Assembly (NCBI GenBank): GCA_963662175.1
Contig: OY759218.1
Coordinates: forward strand, 12,144,001 to 12,208,000
Length of the DNA: 64,000 nt
DNA from: Aradus depressus
Taxonomy: Eukaryota; Arthropoda; Insecta; Hemiptera; Aradidae
Direction: 5' to 3'
The notes under the pieces are model-generated. The model was not told where the DNA came from and searched no databases. It saw nothing but the letters and a program-made list of their open reading frames with translations. Below, piece after piece: positions 10,031-20,158 of this stretch (positions within the stretch are counted from its first letter, which is position 1; every line of letters begins with the position of its first letter). The position numbers and the translations under genes are program-made.

Positions 10031-10502
10031 CCGGTACACATTTAAGTTTATGTTTGTGGAATTAGATCAATATAAGTGTTCAAAAAAGTGTTTTATCTAT
10101 AATTTTAATTATTTATTAGTATTTCCACTATATCAACACAGAACGCAAAAAATGTATTCGGACATTTAAATTAACAGGTATTGTCCTCATGGCTTTTGAC
10201 TTTAAGTATGCAATTTCATGTCGATACATTCATTTCATCAGCAGTTTTTGGGGTTTTTGAGTTGAGCAACCCTCTCTTCTGCCGATTCCGCTAAAAGTGA
10301 ATAAATATTGTCCTTTCGTGTTGATACATTCATTCTATCGGGGTTATCCTGTTCGCAGACACACACACACACAAAGACAGCTTTTTTTTTTTCGTTTTTG
10401 GAATCAGGATTATGGAAAACATGAAATTTTAGTGAAAACTCAACATCGAATTTCTGACCGATTACATAACTTCCCCCACACTTCATATATCTGGGGAGGT
10501 TA

Positions 10503-10921
10503 AAATGTGTATTGAAATGAAAAGGTATGATGGATGGGTCCGTGAGCTGATGTGGAGATAATTGGGTTGACCAAACAAAAAATGATATGTTTTTCTGTTG
10601 GGAACCTGGTTGTGGAGATAAGATAGGTGGTATACAGAGGCCTGGGGTGTGGGCCTTTTGATGAGCGAATATTAGACAGAAAACACCTTTTGAGAGGTTC
10701 AAAGAGCCATAGAGACACTTTCATCTCATCTGGGCACCCTACCTAACTTGTCATTGGGAGGTTGTCCTATCACATCTCGTCCTCAACATGTCGACTACAG
10801 GTAGGGGTTAGGGTTGTCCTCGCAGCAAGGACATTTGGCACCCTGACGAACGACCAGTCTGTCCTTTCTCCCCCAGATACATAAATCTGAAATACAATTT
10901 ATTAGTATCCTTATATAAAAG
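10503..10921. other. Unassigned
   Basis: Moderately GC-rich. Frames that cross it run into repeats on one side and show no domain. No gene supported. Confidence 0.5.
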
Positions 10922-11456
10922 AAAAAAAGTCATCGGTGAATCACCGGCAATGTTCTTCCCCAGAACGAATTAATCTAACTTTTTGCTCTACCTTCAAAAC
11001 CAGTTGAACGTTTGCGCTATTATTCAACAGTTGACTTACATAGGGGCTCCTAAACCCTCATACTAAATTTTGTGTCGATAAATTCATTATATCCGCAGTT
11101 ATTTTTATTTTTAAGTGAGCCTCCTCCCCTGAATCCCCCTTTTCCCTTCATCCGATATCGCTTAAATTCGACATGTCCTTATTGAGTTTTGACTTTAAAT
11201 GTGAAATTTCATGTCGATACTTTCATTATTTCGGCAGTTATTCGAGTTTGTATGTTAAGCCTTCCCCCTATTCCCCATCTTCCCTTTAGTCGATTTGACT
11301 GAAAAACAATAAGTGTCGTCGTTAGAGGGTTCTAAATACACATATAAAATTTCGTGTCGATATATTCATTCTATCGGCAGTTATCGTATTAACAGACACA
11401 CTCACATACATTTTTTTTCATATTTGGAATCTAGAGGTCTGAAAACATGAAATTCC
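10922..11456 (-). mobile_element. ACTTCCCC repeat, nearly full reverse copy
   Basis: Perfect-looking hairpin TCGGTGAATCACCGG and CTTCCCCAGAACGAATTAA at its right end, with three internal units. It stops after GGTCTGAAAACATGAAATTC, where a LINE tail begins, so the left hairpin is missing. Confidence 0.85.
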
Positions 11457-11579
11457 TTACCTTGTACATTTTGCTTTTATTATTTTACGTTATTTTGTTT
11501 TAGATCATTGTCATCGAATTTACTAATGTTTTTATTTTACCGATTGTAAATATCCTCAAAAAAAGAAGGATTTCAAAGT
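11457..11579 (+). mobile_element. LINE-J 3' tail fragment
   Basis: ACCTTGTACATTTTG... to GATTGTAAATATCCTCAAAA matches the end of the LINE copy at 23872-24525. Confidence 0.6.
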
Positions 11580-11708
11580 AATGTTTAAATTTGAAAACTG
11601 ACATTATTGCAGAGATATTGTGAAATAATTCAAATGAACTTGAAAGAAATAAAACTTGTTTATTTATGATATTGTCTAATTTCACCAACTATATTTACAT
11701 GGGAGTAC

Positions 11709-11732
11709 TTTCGGTATTTCTACCATCCTCAG
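11709..11732 (-). ncRNA. Hammerhead-like core, left arm
   Basis: Same core as at 5177-5200. Confidence 0.45.
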
Positions 11733-11763
11733 CCAAAAGCATAAGAGACTAAGGTGCTTTTGG

Positions 11764-11787
11764 CTGAGGATGGTAGAAATACCGAAA
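11764..11787 (+). ncRNA. Hammerhead-like core, right arm
   Basis: Same core as at 5251-5274. Confidence 0.45.
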
Positions 11788-11889
11788 GTACTCCCATGTA
11801 AATATAGTTGGTGAAATTAGACAATATCATAAATAAACAAGTTTTATTTCTTTCAAGTTCAAATGTTTAAATTGTCTCTATAGCAACGA

Positions 11890-12470
11890 ATCATAAAAAA
11901 ACAAAATTTATTTAATTTATTTTTTTCTTTATTTGCAATCTATATACAATATGTACATAATAAGCAAATATGTGCTGATATCTTCTATCCCCAGAGAGAA
12001 GATCGCAAGACCACATGCTGTTCAAGCGGCGGGGATGATTGTCAGGATGGGAATGAGAGGAAAGGTCTTGTGCGAGAGGGTTTTAATGGGAAGAAAGTTT
12101 TCTGTGGAATGATTGGAATCGGGATTGGATTCATTTACAGCGGGAATATTGAGATCTCTGTATAGGTCTTTACTAGTGACATAGAAAGGAGCGTTGACAA
12201 TTCGTCGGAAAATTTTGGACTGGAATGCTTGGATACGATTGATGTTGGATTGTTTAGCTCTACCCCAAAGTTCGAATCTGTAGGTCCAAATTGGACGTGT
12301 CATGGTCTTGTAAATCGTAAGTTTGATGTTAGTAGTCAGTTTTAATTTTGGTCTAAGTAGTCTAGATAACAATCCCTATCTTCGATTCAGTTCTTGTCGT
12401 TTAAGTCATGTATGTGGGTTCCACATAAGTCTACTGTCTAGGTAAAACATGAGATGACGGGATTTTAAAA
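11890..12470 (-). pseudogene. LINE-J (Jockey-like) RT C-terminus and 3' UTR
   Basis: Minus-strand frame with LDSRLMWNPH, RQELN, RLLRPKLKL, IYKTMTRPIWTYRFELWG, IQAFQSKIFRRIVNAPFYV and LYRDLNIP. These are the hallmark C-terminal motifs of Jockey-clade ORF2 downstream of the RT catalytic core. Frame changes occur near 12372-12420. The remainder toward 11890 is AT-rich 3' UTR. It is severely 5'-truncated and dead. The same family occurs at 18440, 23872, 39683, 50432 and 61905. Confidence 0.85.
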
Positions 12471-14220
12471 AATTAAATATTTTAACCTTAAATCTTGAGG
12501 CCATACTGTTCATTTACTTGTCCTGACTCTAGCGAAACATCAATTTTGTCTATTATCAAAACAAAATGAGAAAGGATACTGAAGAAGACAGAAGAGGAAG
12601 GCGACAATACGGACTGGGAATGTTATCGATCCGATGCCAGAAGTCTGAAATGGCATTAAACCTCCCCCTATTGGAATTCTTCCGCTAGATATGCCACATT
12701 TATTAGCCCCCTATCTGGGAAGAACCCAACTCATGACAAATTGGCGAGACAATCAGAAATATTAGTCTCCTTGACTGGAATATCAGTCTTGTCATTAATT
12801 ATCGGATTAGCTCAAGTCCGTCCTAAGTCCTTTGATCTAAACTTCGAGGATAAGGACCAAGGATTCTGAAAGTTTGGCAGAAACTTTTACTTTCTTATAC
12901 TATAGTAATACTATAGTAATCGTGCGAAAAATCGAGATCGAGTTTTCGACGGATTTTCACAAGAACTCTAAAAACGTTTTGACCAGGTTCGCGAAGATGC
13001 CTGCGTGACTTAGTGATTGGAAATTTTTGAACATACGGGATGCTACCAAAAACAGAAAATTTCTTAATCTGTAGTAAAACAATTTAATTAATAAATAATA
13101 ACTTTAAAAAATACCTTTACAGTTACATCCATTTTGTTCTTTGTTTTTCTTTCTTTCTCGTGTAAGTGAATGACATTTTTTTTATTACATTGTTGTTTCT
13201 TGTTTATTGCTCCATTTTATTAATATTGTTATTGCTATTATTGTTGTTATTTCTATTTGTTGCTAATATGTCTTGTTATTATTTTTTACTTTATTTAATT
13301 TATTATATATCTTTTTACTATAATAGTGATGGTCAACAAAAGTGATTGGTATAAGAAAGTCCTGAAATTATAACAGATAGCCTTCAATAGTCTCTCCCTG
13401 TCTCTCTCTCTCTCTCTTAGAGTAATAGTAGAGTAATATATAGATTATATGCTATCGTAATAACATTTTATTGCTAACTATTCCTCCATACATCATTTTG
13501 GTATATCCCGCAGCGTATGCAATAAATGGCGCCCGGACGGTCGATTATCCCCCGATTTCTCACCTTTAATATATATTTTGATAAAGCGTGAAGATGTATA
13601 GCCTATGTCCATCGGAAAAAAATAAGCTTCCCAACTGTGAAAGAATTATCCAAATAGGTCAAGTAGTTTTCGAGATTACAATTATTATTATAGACAACCA
13701 CTGAATTGTATTTTCTTCCTGACTCATGTCAAGTTCGGATCCTGTGGCTCCTCACATATCTACGTTTTAGTCCATTTCAATTTATGAACTTTAGAAGATT
13801 GTGTCATAATACAATTTTGAAGCAATTTCAGAGCGTCTCAAATGAGGAAGCTGAAGACGCCTCAGAGATAAGATTTTTCTGAGACACCTCTAATTGGTTA
13901 ACCCTGGCTGGCCTCTTCTCGTCAGCTAATCTCACGTAGTCTAGGTTCCCACGACCCCTGACATCCAGTCTGTTTAATGTCCATTAAAGCTCCGTACATA
14001 CAGGTGCCATCCCTCTTGGGTTCCTAAACGGATTACACACCAGCAAAAACCCATCAGGTACCCATCACCACCCACTGAGCACTTTATAAAACTTTTTTTT
14101 AAATGCAAACACCCAAATCTTGCCTTTTTTTTTTTTTGTTTCTTTACGTTAAGTCCTTGTACACTCTCATCTGAGGCAGAAAAGACAAGCTCTATATTTT
14201 GCTGTCCTTTTCTTACTCTA
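12471..14220. other. Unassigned interval with minor repeats
   Basis: Holds an R3 fragment (12885-13050), a piece of the R2 family (GTGATTGGTATAAGAAAGTCC, 13341-13361) and a CT microsatellite (13400-13418). 12540-12880 is moderately GC-rich but has no open frame. No gene seen. Confidence 0.45.
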
Positions 14221-14553
14221 CACGGAGAAAACTATATTCTTGCGGCAAGAAGATATCTTCTTACAGAATTAAATTAAAATACATTCCACATACTTTGTAC
14301 AGCTTGGGTAGTAAAACTCTATTCTCATCGAGAGAATCACCTGGTGGTGATATTTCCTATCACCGACACAAAAAACAGATCAATGTAGATGTTGATTAGC
14401 GACTGTAGATTCTAATTGTAGGAATATTGATGTATGTATATAGCTAAAACACTTGATACAGTCAACTTCCGCACAGACACTAATAACCTTAGTAATTGTT
14501 ATGCCAATTTACTTAGCAAGAGCTGACACTATAGTTCTGTCTCCAATATCTAT

Positions 14554-14696
14554 AAATGAAACAAACTTATTTTTTGAAATATTGTCTATTCCACTAAAGA
14601 TTATTATCTTTAGTGGAATAGACAATATTTCAAAAAATAAGTTTGTTTTATTTATTACAAATTCCACAATATGTCCACATTCCTCAACTTAGAAGT
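14554..14696 (+). mobile_element. Miniature fold-back element (12-bp TSD)
   Basis: Arms of about 40 bp (about 14559-14602 and 14607-14650) with a 4-nt loop, then a one-sided tail of about 45 nt. TCCAATATCTAT flanks it at 14542-14553 and 14697-14708. Same architecture as the other fold-backs but no hammerhead core. A degraded arm relative lies at about 36065-36110. Confidence 0.75.
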
Positions 14697-15167
14697 TCCA
14701 ATATCTATGTTATCTATTTTTATTATCTATATATGTTTATTAGAGTATACATACACCAACAACCTTAGTAATTGTTAATTAAAAGGTTACTTAGGCAAAG
14801 CAGACACCATATTTCTCCAAATTCAAATTTTTCCTTGAGCACCCCTGTATTATTGTACCATTTCATTGCAGTGTAAGACTCCATCCAGTGTACATGCCTT
14901 CTCCCCAACCCTGCTTTCATTCATAGTAAGTCAGTTTAATTTTTACTCTTTATTATGTTCCACCTATTTGTCTATTTCCATTATTAATGTTTATGTTTAG
15001 TAATGTATGTATATTTAATTTTAATGTTTAGTAATGTATTCATAGTAAGTCAGGTTCAATTTTTAACTCGTTATAATGTCTATTTTAACGTTCAGTAATG
15101 TTTATCAACACACTAATTTTGTTTAATTGTGATTCTAATCTTGATTTCCCCCCCATGTTTGTAGGCC

Positions 15168-15194
15168 CTGATGATGATATAAAATATATCGAAA
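15168..15194 (+). ncRNA. Hammerhead-like motif
   Basis: CTGATGA, hairpin GATAT/ATATC, GAAA, followed by CGTTGG. Canonical boxes, but stem I is not obvious. Confidence 0.4.
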
Positions 15195-15352
15195 CGTTGG
15201 CGTTTGAATAGTGTTGCCTGTTTTCTTCCATCTTTGACTGACCCTCAATATTCCTACAACAAAAAACAGAATACAACTTTTTTGCGGCAAGAAGAAATTT
15301 GCTTTGCAGCAAGAACATTTTTTCTTGCCACAGGAATATATTATTCTCCGTG

Positions 15353-16239
15353 CATAATCTGCTCTTCTAAGACAATTTTTTCTTCACTACTCCCCCAGCA
15401 TAAATTAATCACTTAAAATCAAAAACCAATGACTTCCACTGGGACTTCTGAATCCTCGTATTCAGACCGTCAACGACCTTTTTTTTCAAGTCTGGTCCTG
15501 AGAGCTTGAAACGTCCGACTTTCTATCCATCCATTCTTATGATATTCGCGCAATCCACATGAAACAGAAGGATTATGCTTGCTTGTTTTATTTCAAGTTC
15601 CTCTTCAACCATTCTCCTTCCCAAAACATTCTAAATTAACATTTTCGGTTCCAAACTTTAAACGAACTAGGCGAAAAAAAAGAAAAAAAACGCAGCTCAC
15701 AAAAATTGTTGAAAGAGGCACTTTGGGATGAAAGCTGCTAAGAGACACCTTGCTTGAACACACATCCTTCGGGGATTGTTTTCCAGGTGCTCTAAAAGCT
15801 TGTCTGGGAGAAAGAAGGAAAAAAAAAGCCGTGGTAGGGACAGACATAAGAGGATTTGGAGACGGTAGAGAGAGGCACTCCAGAAAAACGGTCTTTGTCA
15901 ACTGTAGGCGGGTGTTGAGTTAATATTGCGGGAGTTAATCTGAAGGGTTCCTCATTGTGGTTTGCACTTAGGACCTTCTTAACCCTTCCCTAGGACCTAC
16001 CAGAAAAACATACTAACCACCTCATGGCAGCTCTGGCCCCAAACTCACTGGGAACAGATCTGTATCTCAGAGGTAAACTACACTGTCGAATTTTCACCGA
16101 AAATGGTATATTTACATTTTCGGTAAATAATATGTTGCCATCTGTTTATATTCTAAATAATATTTTGAATCTATTCTACTTCCCCAGCTATACGAAGAAT
16201 TAGAATAACAAATGATAAAATATATTTTTATTATTGTTA
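15353..16239. other. Unassigned
   Basis: Contains only an isolated ACTTCCCC left end (ACTTCCCCAGCTATACGAAG, about 16180-16199). Frames such as 15605-15901 (minus) lack domains and are not credible. Confidence 0.45.
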
Positions 16240-18204
16240 GTTTTTATTGGAAATTATAAAAAAATAAATAAAGAAATATGTGACATGGCCATTACAGGAC
16301 TTTCTTATACCAACCACCTTTGTCCAGGTCACTCTCCCTCCTCCCCATCAAACTAGGATATATAAAACTAATGAGTTCTCGTAAACTGTTTCCTTTGTTT
16401 CATTGTATATATTCTGATTATATAATATAAAAATATATCTACAGAAAGACAGTATGTTACCTATCCATTCGGAAATACATAAATATGTAACTTGTGTTTT
16501 TTCAACAGCTTTGCTAGTTTCAGTCTATTTACTGTCATCGTAATAATAAAAAAAAATAAAAATGAACAAATAACAATTGCCTGTTAGTTAAATGTCAACT
16601 AACACCTAAATGGATTGGCAGTCATTAATTTTTGTTAATTGTGAGTTTAATCCAATTAAAAAAATGAAATAAATGCCCAACTTTTTGTGCTAAATATTGG
16701 AATGAGTGCTTGATGAATGGCTAGTTCAGTTGTTTGTTTTGATGTATTGTGGAGTTGACCAAAGAATCATGAAAAAAAAAAAACTGCTGACGCTAACCCA
16801 TCACTTTCATTTACCAGTAACACCAGTATGATATAATGATGAGGAGGGGGAAAAGAGTGATCTGCACGCCCCCCCCCCCCCCTAATGTACCTAATTTAAA
16901 AAAATTATAATATGTAACGACAACTCCACCACAGACAAACATTAGTCAAGACAAGGATATTGAAAGCTTCAGTTACGCTTTCTTAAAGTTTAGACTCCAA
17001 CGAATGCTGCCAATTGGCGAAGTATGAGAGTTTACCGAAAGCATCGTCGTGCGTGTCACAACAAAGCGCGCGGCAATTTTAATATCTCTCCCAAAAACTC
17101 CGCATGGCGGTACAATATTAACCTAAAATAAAAAGACTATCAAGCCTAACTGCATATTTTAGAATGTATTCAATAAAAGCCTTAAAAAGGGAAAATAATT
17201 GTTTTTTAGAGCACATTTACTGCTATCAGCTGAACGAGAATGAAATAGTAAAAAATTAATTTCAGCTGAAAAAGTGTTGCACCGATTTGCTTAAAAAAAA
17301 GAAAATTAAGGCTTATTTAATTGAGGATACTTACTACTGCTACTTATTGTATAAGACTGGTTGACTGATGAAAATTTTAATTGTTGATTTAAATTTGTGT
17401 ATGTTACCTGATTGTTAGTTATTAAGTTTATTTTAAACTAAAAATATGATTGTGAAATGTAAACTATTGTTTTATTATCTTGGTCGTGTTGACGCCCTTC
17501 CAGGCCTCCCCCAGAGAATAATGCTACTTATTATTTTATTCCTATTATTATATTATATTATTCTATATCCAGGTATTTGTAGTAGTACCCTTATCTTTTA
17601 CAATTTACAACTAACTTAATAGTTTCCTAAGGATGACTAATGGGAATAGTGGTTCCTATGGATGTTGAGTTGACAAACAGCTTCATGTGAGGGTGACTTA
17701 CAAAAACTCACATTTCTCCCCCGGTCTCTTCTTATGTTAATGCGCGGTGATCACTGATGCTCACCCAGTGGTCACGTGATTCCATGGATGTGCCACGCGA
17801 CTAGTGCTTCCGTCTTCCGTTAGGCCCCACGACAAATTGATAACATTGCCTTACAGACTCACCATGTCCCTATTTCTTTTTTATTTCTTTATTTAATGTT
17901 AATAGGTTCTGGTGGGAAACCAGTCATACTTCCCTACAATTTATAAACCTCAGTGTACTTAAACATCCTTTTGAAAAATGAAGTGTCATTAAACCTTTAT
18001 TACTATTTATCTTTTGAAGTAAAACTTCTTTTAAATCGTTGTGCGCCACGAAACACGATCTGCAATGTCTTGACAGACTTATTAATGAACGAAATGACAA
18101 TGACGTAAAAAGTAATAATAACGAAAATGTGTAATGTGATATTTAAATAAATATAAATGTTAAATAAATATAAAATAAAAATAAAATGAATAATAAATAA
18201 ACAA
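16240..18204. other. Unassigned AT-rich interval
   Basis: R2-family half (GGACTTTCTTATACCAACCAC, about 16300) and a C-run at 16869-16882. 17000-17100 and 17640-17830 are more GC-rich, with no supported frame. No gene or RNA recognised. Confidence 0.45.
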
Positions 18205-18405
18205 TTAAATATTACCACATTTTCTGTAGAAATTATAGCTGGTCTTCTACTAAATTTTGATTTCTACACCAATTTTCGAAAAGGGCCCTAAAAAAATCGA
18301 AAGTTTAAGACGTGCAATTTTGAAGAATGTGCACTTATTTAAAAACAATTTCAATTAACAAAATTTTCATTTGGATTTCTTCTAAAAATACTAAAGAGAT
18401 GCCAT
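18205..18405 (+). repeat. Dispersed repeat R4, plus copy
   Basis: About 200 bp recurs in reverse at 47535-47735, sharing GGTAATTTTATT/ATTACCACATTT, CAAAATTTAGTA, AGGGCCCT and CATTTTGAAGAA-type phrases in the same order. Unrelated to the other families here. Confidence 0.65.
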
Positions 18406-18439
18406 CGAATAAAATTATCTCTGAGAGCAAAACGACTAA

Positions 18440-18630
18440 TATATAAGCAATATTCAAGCATATGTGGACTTATGGACTTGAACTATGGGGTTCTGCCAAA
18501 GCTTCCAATCTTCAGCGCATCCAAAATCCATCGTACAATAGCCAATGCTCCTTATTATATCTCCAACAATATCCTTCACACTGATCTCAATATTTCCTTT
18601 GTCACCGAATTAGCTAAATTTCCTTCTTTA
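18440..18630 (+). pseudogene. LINE-J RT C-terminal fragment
   Basis: Broken plus-strand frames encode YGLELWGSAKASNLQRIQ-like, RTIANAPYYISNNILHTDL and ISFVTELAK, the same C-terminal motifs as 11890-12470. Both ends truncated. Confidence 0.75.
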
Positions 18631-18712
18631 GTACCCGCGAGAGAGTTCAGGATAAAAGGGGGGCGCTCGCTGGCTTTAGTGCGGTGGGGCAGTCGTCCCC
18701 GGCGCAGGGTCA

Positions 18713-18975
18713 TAGTGCTTTCTTCTTTCTCCGCCAGGAGGCGACAAATCGCCTGAACACTGGGTAGCCGGTTTCCGTCACCAGCTGCCATAGGTCGAGT
18801 CCCAGGTACGATCCTGTTCAATCAATCAACTCCACCCTAGGCCCGTCGTACAGCGGACATTCGAGGACCACATGTCCTACGGTCTCGGCTCCGCCGCATG
18901 AACAGTTCGGGTTGTTCCTTCTCTTAAAGAAGAATAGCTTGGAGTTGAAATCTCCATGAACTGATAGTCGATATA
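18713..18975 (-). pseudogene. LINE ORF2 C-terminal cysteine motif, copy 1
   Basis: Minus strand: LSVHGDFNSKLFFFKRRNNP, then CSCGGAETVGHVVLECP, then LYDGPRVELID. The C-x-C-G-x-E-T-x-x-H-x-L-x-x-C motif sits at the C-terminus of R1/I/Jockey-group ORF2 proteins and is thought to bind nucleic acid. A stop follows and then a decayed tail. Different family from LINE-J. Confidence 0.75.
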
Positions 18976-19463
18976 TCAAAATTCTGAATCATTACATTTC
19001 CACGAATTATTTCACATTCATTTTATATTTTCATAATATTTCTAGCGAGATTTGTTCAAGGGAAAAGAAAATGTGAAATATAATGTTACGTAAAATGAAA
19101 AAAAAAAAAAAAAATGGATACAAGAGATAACTTCTTAGGTTCTGCTTTGGATAAACCGATAAAAATAAATGGAACAGGGAATATTGGACGATATAAGCAG
19201 ATATTTAGATTTCAGAGGGGGAAAACGGTAAGAAATATATAAATATTTTTGTTCAGAGAATCAACTGAAATAACTACATAGTTCATTTCTACTCGTTCAA
19301 AAATACTATACAAAAAATATAAACTTTCTTCTTTAAAAAAATGTGTGATGTGACCATAAGAGAAATTTATTATACCAACCACTCAAATTCATTTCAAACT
19401 AGCATTAGGGTACGTCCATGGTACACCGCTTCCCGCTTTATCGCGGCGGGCGAGCGGGGGAAA

Positions 19464-19726
19464 TAGTGCTTTCTTCTTTCTCCGCCAGGAGGCGACAAAT
19501 CGCCTGAACACTGGGTAGCCGGTTTCCGTCACCAGCTGCCATAGGTCGAGTCCCAGGTACGATCCTGTTCAATCAATCAACTCCACCCTAGGCCCGTCGT
19601 ACAGCGGACATTCGAGGACCACATGTCCTACGGTCTCGGCTCCGCCGCATGAACAGTTCGGGTTGTTCTTTCTCTTAAAGAAGAATAGCTTGGAGTTGAA
19701 ATCTCCATGAACTGATAGTCGATATA
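19464..19726 (-). pseudogene. LINE ORF2 C-terminal cysteine motif, copy 2
   Basis: Second copy created by the 751-bp tandem duplication, same motifs, at least one substitution. Confidence 0.75.
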
Positions 19727-20158
19727 TCAAAATTCTGAATCATTACATTTCCACGAATTATTTCACATTCATTTTATATTTTCATAATATTTCTAGCGAG
19801 ATTTGTTCAAGGGAAAAGAAAATGTGGAATATAATGTTACGTAAAATGAAAAAAAAAAAAAAAAATGGATACAAGAGATAACTTCTTAGGTTCTGCTTTG
19901 GATAAACCGATAAAAATAAATGGAACAGGGAATATTGGACGATATAAGCAGATATTTAGATTTCAGAGGGGGAAAACGGTAAGAAATATATAAATATTTT
20001 TGTTCAGAGAATCAACTGAAATAACTACATAGTTCATTTCTACTCGTTCAAAAATACTATACAAAAAATATAAACTTTCTTCTTTAAAAAAATGTGTGAT
20101 GTGACCATAAGAGAAATTTATTATACCAACCACTCAAATTCATTTCAAACTAGCATTA

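Larger units (their letters stand above)
9843..10167 (+). mobile_element. Fold-back Penelope-like element, family 2 (13-bp TSD)
   Basis: Inverted arms of about 100 bp (about 9852-9954 and 9993-10100) surround a loop of about 40 bp, then a one-sided tail of about 65 nt ends the element. AAATTAACAGGTA flanks it exactly (9830-9842 and 10168-10180), inside an ACTTCCCC repeat that resumes cleanly after it, so the boundaries are secure. Each arm holds a hammerhead-like core. Arm sequence differs from family 1 outside the core. Confidence 0.85.
9764..10502 (-). mobile_element. ACTTCCCC repeat interrupted by a fold-back element
   Basis: Reverse internal units on either side of 9843-10167, ending at the left-end hairpin remnant (ATATCTGGGGAGGT). 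A CA microsatellite (10361-10371) lies in the TGTCTGTGTG region. Confidence 0.8.
11592..11861 (-). mobile_element. Fold-back Penelope-like element, family 1, reverse copy (12-bp TSD)
   Basis: The same arms and tail as 5102-5394, but the tail is on the left (TGACATTATTGCAGAGATAT), so the copy is inverted. Arms are about 11637-11741 and 11756-11860. AATGTTTAAATT flanks it at 11580-11591 and 11862-11873. Confidence 0.8.
14221..15352. mobile_element. Unclassified TIR element beginning CACGGAGAA
   Basis: Left end CACGGAGAAAACTATATTCT then TGCGGCAAGAA. The right end read in reverse is CACGGAGAATAATATATTCC then TGTGGCAAGAA. The 30-odd bp inverted ends enclose 1.1 kb with no coding frame, a nested fold-back element (14554-14696) and a hammerhead-like motif. 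No convincing target duplication, so the superfamily is open. Confidence 0.6.

Noticed and set aside
10238..10702. 154-codon minus-strand frame
   Set aside because: Half of it is the ACTTCCCC repeat (including a CA microsatellite) and the rest is unrecognisable.
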